The notes under the pieces: generated by a model
What the model was told of the DNA's origin: nothing
What the model saw: only the letters and a program-made list of their open reading frames with translations
The model's database searches: none
Part shown: piece after piece, positions 59,024 through 64,000 of the stretch
Layout: each line of letters begins with the position of its first letter
How positions within the stretch are numbered: position 1 is the first letter of the stretch
Translations under genes and position numbers: made by a program
Assembly (NCBI RefSeq): GCF_024763615.1
Contig: NC_077223.1
Span: forward strand, 104,222,627-104,286,626
DNA: 64,000 nt
Direction of reading: 5' to 3'
Origin: Phlebotomus papatasi
Taxonomy: Eukaryota; Arthropoda; Insecta; Diptera; Psychodidae

Positions 59024-59674
59024 TAGGGTAACGTGTGCGGTATTTCTGGACAAGGTGCTTTTCGGAACACAAACACAATATGGGTATTTTGAGACACATC
59101 AAATATCCTATAAATATTTGTTTTCTAATTATTTTTAAGTTCTATATGAAATATTAAGCTCTTTACGTATCAGACAAACATAAAGCTTCCGAAATTTTAT
59201 TTAATTTAAAGCGTGAAATACGCGTGAATTGTCAGTGTCACATTTCACTTTTTACAAAACCTTCAGAGTGGTCAATTTTGCAGATGTCAACACAAACAGT
59301 GCTTAGATTTTTTGATTTAAGTCACTTTAAAAGTGAAATTTAAACAAAATTTTTATGAAAGAGAGAAGTTTAGAACTTCTACTTAAAGGTAAATAATCAG
59401 GCTCGGTGAAATCTATTTGCATAATAGCGACTTTTGTCTGTCCCGAAATACCCAACTGTCCCGAAATATACCACTCTTACTTCTTTACATTTTCTGCTAT
59501 TTTATATAAAAAATGATGCATTTTTCAACATTTTTCGACAAGAATCTTATTCTGGATAGCATAAGGAACATAAATATTTGTATCAACAAAGAAAAAAAAA
59601 TATTTGAGATGTCGTTAGGCTGTTTGAAACGTGAAAGTGCTAAAAAGTGTCTCGAAATACCACACGTTACCCTA
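59024..59674 (+). mobile_element. MITE family B copy 2, uninterrupted
   Basis: Ends TAGGGTAACGTGTGCGGTAT and ...ATACCACACGTTACCCTA, 651 bp. It is nearly identical to 4903-6187 outside the insertion. TGTCCCGAAATACC motifs occur at about 59440 and 59460 as well as at the end, so the terminal motif is reiterated inside. Non-coding. Confidence 0.9.
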
Positions 59675-59787
59675 CAATGTTGTTGTGGAAGAAGCTTCTG
59701 GGATCGTAAAGAGCCTTTTCCATTCTCATTTTGAAAAAAATCTCAGCATTTTTTGAAAATTTAAATTGCAAGTGCATAAAAAAATTT

Positions 59788-60970
59788 AAGAAGATTTTAA
59801 TAGGTCATTAGATTTCTAGATTCCCTAATGGATACATAACCTCAAATTCTAAAGCAATCTTTTAAAGCAAAGTTCGTCTTAGAAGTTTCCTTTGATCTTT
59901 TATTTCTGTTGGGATTTGACAGAAAATTGAATATTCAGAATAGAACAAAACTAATACACTTCAAATATAGGTTAGAATACATACATAACCTCATATTATG
60001 AAATAATTTATAAGATAAGTTAAAGGCGTTAGGTTCGAATACACATAACCTGGAGGGGAATTCTGTAACAGTATGACAAAGTTAAGAGTTTTTATGTGGT
60101 GAATTTGGAAAAAATAATTGAAAAACAGATTTATTTCACTTACCAAGAGCTTCATAGATTTTATTGCAATGACTATTCGATGCTCATTGTCCTTCAATGT
60201 TGTCCTAATGACCAAATTCATCACGAAAACTTGTTATGTGACATTGTCATATCGTTGCGGAATTTCCCTACTGGTATTCCTAAATACCCTATAAAGAAAA
60301 TTAATAGCGTTGCGTTCTTCTTGCAAATTTCTTAAGAATCCTTTCCTTCCACAGAAAATTTAAGAAAATTTAAACAAAAAGTTTCAGATAACTATTTGTT
60401 ACCTAAAGTTTTTCATAGGTATAATCCACATATAACCTCCACATAATCCACACATAACCTCATATTCTAAAATAATCTATAAGGCATATTTATGACGTTA
60501 CATTAATTTTAGAAGTTTGCTTTCACCTTTTCTTTTTATAGAAGATAGACATAAAACTGAAGAAGGTTTTGAGAAACTAATAAGCTTCAATTTTTTATAG
60601 GTTAGAATACACAGATAACCTCATATTCTGATAGAGCCTATAAAGCAAATTGCGTTCGCCTTGGAAGTTTCATAGAATCTTTGTCTTCTACAGAAGATTG
60701 AGAGAAAATTGAATATTGAAATAAAAAACTAATAAATTTCAGTTTTCTATAGGTTATAATCCACACATAACCTCATAAAATGATATATCCTATGAAGGGC
60801 GCTAACATTGTCATGTATGACCATTATATGTGTGTCGTATTATTTTTTAGTTTCGTAGATTATAAAATTAAATGAGATTTTAATAAATCATTAATCTTAG
60901 GCACCATAGAAAACCTAAAGAAGAAAATTCAGACATAACCTCATTCTCTAAAATAACCTATAAAGCGAAA
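59788..60970 (+). repeat. Irregular tandem repeat around AGGTTAGAATAC..ATAACCTCATATTCT
   Basis: The block TATAGGTTAGAATACAC then ATAACCTCATATTCT, CCTATAAAGC and GAAGTTTC recurs at about 59969, 60415, 60599 and 60751, with partial units on either side (59836, 60939). Unit length is about 150-190 bp. A family D element interrupts the array at 60054-60269. Confidence 0.75.
60054..60269 (+). mobile_element. MITE family D variant inside the tandem repeat
   Basis: Ends AGGGGAATTCTGTAACAGTA and ...ATCGTTGCGGAATTTCCCT, about 216 bp. CTGG lies next to both ends. The termini match 44525-44875 but the interior is shorter and different. Confidence 0.7.
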
Positions 60971-62222
60971 AAGGTACGTTAAATCCATTTTATCTTTTTC
61001 CTAGGAACTCTTATGGAAGAAAAAGTAATTTCTAAGCTGTTTATAGAATGTTTGCAGAAAGTTTCTAACAAAATATTCCTTTCACAAAGCTTTTCAGCAA
61101 ACTTTCCTTCAGCATCTGCCAAATAGAATAAATGTAAGAAATTCCACTAATGCCAGAGATCAACGAAAACGTTCACCATGAAGTCAAGTGATCCACAATT
61201 TTTGGTAATTAGAGATGTCAGTTTGCAAAACTATGCGAAATGGGCAAATGCCATGACTTCTATTTCACAACCTCTCTGGCACAGAGTCTTGTGATTTCCC
61301 AAATGGACTTCTGCACACTGCTGAAACTTTTCCTTCTCCTGCGATTCTTTGTGAAAGACACTTTAATGGAGTAGTAGAAGATACTCAAGCATTTCTCTAC
61401 ACACTTGTGTTCTTAATAAGAACATACGCTGCTATAGAGTTAATAAGAAGAGTAAATTACTCGTCTTCTTTCACTCGTATAGCCATTCAAGATGATGGCA
61501 AAATGAAATTAAATTGAACGCTTGAGAGATTCACAAAAAAGCTCCTTTTCCTTTCCCTCTCTCTTGCTTTAGCTCTCAAAACTTACACATAATATTTCCA
61601 ATTTGACTTTGCAAAATTATATAAAGAATCTTTTTTTTTTAAATAATAAAAAATTATTGAAAAACAAATACAACAGAGAGAATTTACCAAAATTTAGTTT
61701 GTTTACAGTTGTCTGTTTATCTTGTCCACACAAAGCTCATGAAAACAATGAAAATATCCTCATTTCCCCTATTAATCCTGGTAAATTTTCTCATTCGAAA
61801 CTTTATCACTCACAGCACTAAAACATCACTCAAAGTTGACCCCCATGAGGAAATGAACATAATATGCAAATAACGTGGTCACCACAAACAGAAATTTACT
61901 GGAAATTTCGTCTCATTTCCTTTCCTCTCAAAACCCCATTACATATATCAGTCCCTAAACTACCCTATCATTCCTTTTTCAAGGGAACAAGACTGTAAGA
62001 AACCCTATAAAAAAATCACACTATTCTGCAGAGTCTTTGCTAAAGAGTTTTTAAAGAACCAAGTCTTCACTTCTCTTGCTGTTCGAGTGCATTTTTATTC
62101 AGGAAATCTCTCCTAGGGGTTCATTTCTGAGATAAATTCCCTACACTTTCTATTATAAACTCCCCAAATGTGTCCTGGCTAAAATAAAGTGCCTTATGGA
62201 CTGTCTATTTCTAGCAAACAGG
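60971..62222. other. Unique non-coding DNA
   Basis: Nothing recognised. Confidence 0.4.
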
Positions 62223-62440
62223 AGGGGAATTCTGTAATTTTCGTGACATTGTCACGCGTGAGTTCGAAACCTGACAATGCCAATCGAGCTCTTTTTGTCA
62301 TATCATATGAGTTCGAAAATGTAATTCACTGATTTTTTAATGAAATGCCTTTGCTTAGTGATATTATGCAAATACAGTCTCTCTTGGTTGATTTGTTTAA
62401 CAACATTCATTGTCATTTTAATTGCCAGACATATCAAATG
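62223..62440 (+). mobile_element. MITE family D, right end missing
   Basis: AGGGGAATTCTGTAATTTTC to AATTGCCAGACATATCAAAT matches the left 215 bp of 44525-44875, then the match stops. Confidence 0.8.
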
Positions 62441-62489
62441 AGCCCGATCACAAGTAGATTTTGATTCTCCAATAGTGTCTTGGATGAAA

Positions 62490-62875
62490 GGTAAATGGAA
62501 CTCTATTTGCACAAAAAGTCGTTGATGTTCGAAGAATTCAAATTTAATTTCGAATTTTCATACTAAATTTTCGAACACGATGGGGAAAATTTATCAAATA
62601 TCACACTAAAAAACTGGCAAAAAAGAGTTACTCTGTGAGTATGGAGTGATTTAATACTGGGACAAGAACAGTATACGTCGTTGTTCTGTTCTTGTCCTCA
62701 CAACAGTGGAATCACATTTTGACACTTGAGCACTTCGAAATTAGAACAGGATATACCTCAAATAGAAAAAGGTCTCTTTTTTCTATCTTCAAATAGATTT
62801 TCGAATTTTTTAAGATCTACTTCTGTACGGAAAGAATAGTGTCTTGAATAAAAGGTAAATGGAACTTTTATCAGG
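62490..62875 (+). repeat. Direct repeat pair about 360 bp apart
   Basis: AATAGTGTCTTGGATGAAAG then GTAAATGGAACT (62471-62503) recurs as AATAGTGTCTTGAATAAAAG then GTAAATGGAACTTTT (62836-62870). Between them GGGACAAGAACAGTATACGT and GTTCTGTTCTTGTCC form an inverted repeat (62660-62697). The nature is unclear. Confidence 0.5.
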
Positions 62876-62989
62876 TGAGATTCTTAACAATCTCACCTAC
62901 TATAATCCTAACAAAATTTCATGTCGTCCGATCGACCTCAAACTTGGCCAAAATGTGTTTCGCCACTTCCTGATCACGAATATATACAT

Positions 62990-64000
62990 ATGTGGCTATT
63001 TTACGTTCCCGGCCGCTCTTTGGAGCTTAATAGCTCCTAAACTAAAAAAGATATCGACTTGCGGTTTTCGGCAAAGGTTATATATCGGGTGAAAATTGCA
63101 ACATGGTGCATTGACCCCCCACCCCCCACCCCTCCTTCTGCCATTTTGAAGACCCCCCTTTTTTTGTTTTCTCAATAGCGCCGCCCCTATGGCATCGAGC
63201 GGGCTCAAATTTTAGAATGTTATAGCTGGGCTTTAGGGCTTTCCATCAATACCAAACTTAAGGTCCCCCGACCCCCCTGACCCGAGCTATAAGGGTCCAA
63301 AAAAAATATCTTAAAATGGCCATAACTCCGGTTCTAATTGTCAGAATTTAAAAAGTGAGGGCTTTTTGGAAAGCTCTCGTGAAATGCCACTTCCCCTTCT
63401 AACATCGCAAGTTCATAAAACCACAGCTAGGGGCGTTATTATTAAAAAGAAAATTTTTAAATCTTATAAGTTAAATAACTCAAAAATTCCATTGTGCATC
63501 AGGCTGAAATTTTAGTATGTTGTAGCCGTTGATTATACCTATCAAACAAAAAAAACCTTAAGTCGATCCATAACCCCTGACCCGAGCTATAAGGGGTCAA
63601 AGTTCGAACATTGACCGGCCTCTATCTCCGGTTCTAACTAACATAGCGACCTAAATTTTACCTTTTTGGTTTTGTCTCGATGAGCACTTTCAGATGGAAG
63701 TTCAAAAATTCACCACAGGTGGCTCTGTGATAGCGTCAAAATTCATCGAAATTCAAAGTCACTTTTCTCAAAAACGGCATTGTGCAAGTTAATGAAATTT
63801 TAGTATGTTATAGTCCAGTCTAGGACGTTTCCAAAATGGTGCGTATGTGCGCTGTGGTTTCAATAGAACCGGAGATATGAGGGGTCAAAGTTCACGAAAT
63901 TCAAAAAATCATATCTCCGGTTCTATGTGACCGATTTTGATGAATGAGGGCTTAAACGAAAGATCTCACCAAATGCTACAACTTTCTAGAATATTTGAAC
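62990..64000 (+). repeat. Degenerate tandem repeat of about 300 bp, continuing past the right edge
   Basis: Three successive units share, in order: an AAATTTTAGTATGTTRTAGC block (63211, 63509, 63801), CCCGAGCTATAAGGGTCAAA-type sequence (63282, 63582, with GAGATATGAGGGGTCAAAG at 63875), and a CTCCGGTTCTA block (63326, 63628, 63915). Spacing is close to 300 bp. A C-rich tract lies at 63112-63130. Isolated copies occur at 53386 and 57990, and shorter pieces near 42100, 4190 and 2110. No stable reading frame. Confidence 0.8.

Noticed and set aside
62471..62870. Pair of direct repeats as a small LTR element
   Set aside because: The repeats are only about 35 bp, lack TG..CA ends, primer site or duplication, and have a hairpin between them.

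Overview
This window looks like eukaryotic, most probably insect, DNA: strongly AT-rich, almost devoid of coding sequence, with GT-AG introns of insect size, a tRNA-derived SINE and a dense load of short non-autonomous DNA transposons (MITEs). A lower dipteran such as a sand fly or midge would fit, but that is inference from style; nothing here identifies the species. No prokaryotic features are present: no operons, no Shine-Dalgarno spacing, no CRISPR array. Almost all the short open frames I could find are chance or lie inside repeats.

Coding content: (1) at the left edge (about 3-890, plus strand) is the end of an unrecognised gene or pseudogene with a 61-bp intron, an apparent frameshift, and an overlapping downstream frame starting with a single C2H2-like finger, followed by a poly(A) signal. 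(2) At 14738-14916 on the minus strand is the first coding exon of a peroxidasin-like gene (Pxn): signal peptide plus the cysteine-rich LRR N-terminal cap, ending at a GTAAGT donor. I found no further Pxn exons to the left, so its first coding intron would leave the window. Upstream, a splice acceptor at about 15076 and a candidate Inr/DPE core promoter at about 28568 suggest that 14.9-28.6 kb is 5' intron, and everything further right is upstream intergenic or intronic DNA.

The rest is a transposon landscape. I could define about 30 repeat families by comparing copies within the window or by matching terminal inverted repeats. Target duplications sort them into superfamilies: TTA/TAA flanks (PIF/Harbinger-like) at 9279, 20422, 37335, 54572 and 54926; 8-bp flanks (hAT-like) at 42524 and roughly 29973; TTAA flanks (piggyBac-like) at 11613 and 29187; TA plus CAGTAGA termini (pogo-like) at 12137, 31799 and 50501; and a large set of families all ending TAGGG...CCCTA. 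Several are nested so that insertion order can be read: a three-deep nest at 20244-20907, a family inserted into its own kind at 25919-26902, a mosaic at 29811-31520, and two-deep nests at 4903-6187 and 54572-55094.

Tandem structures include three 278-bp units at 15765-16595, a 245-bp duplication at 36165-36640, an irregular array at 59788-60970, and an approximately 300-bp degenerate satellite at 62990-64000 that runs off the right edge. A tRNA-like sequence with an intact A box sits inside a MITE at 52756-53014, and a tRNA-derived SINE lies at 38565-38829. Unique stretches between repeats (notably 1980-4900, 20908-22411, 27414-29186, 33656-36164, 38830-41326, 55095-56839 and 60971-62222) contain no recognisable genes.
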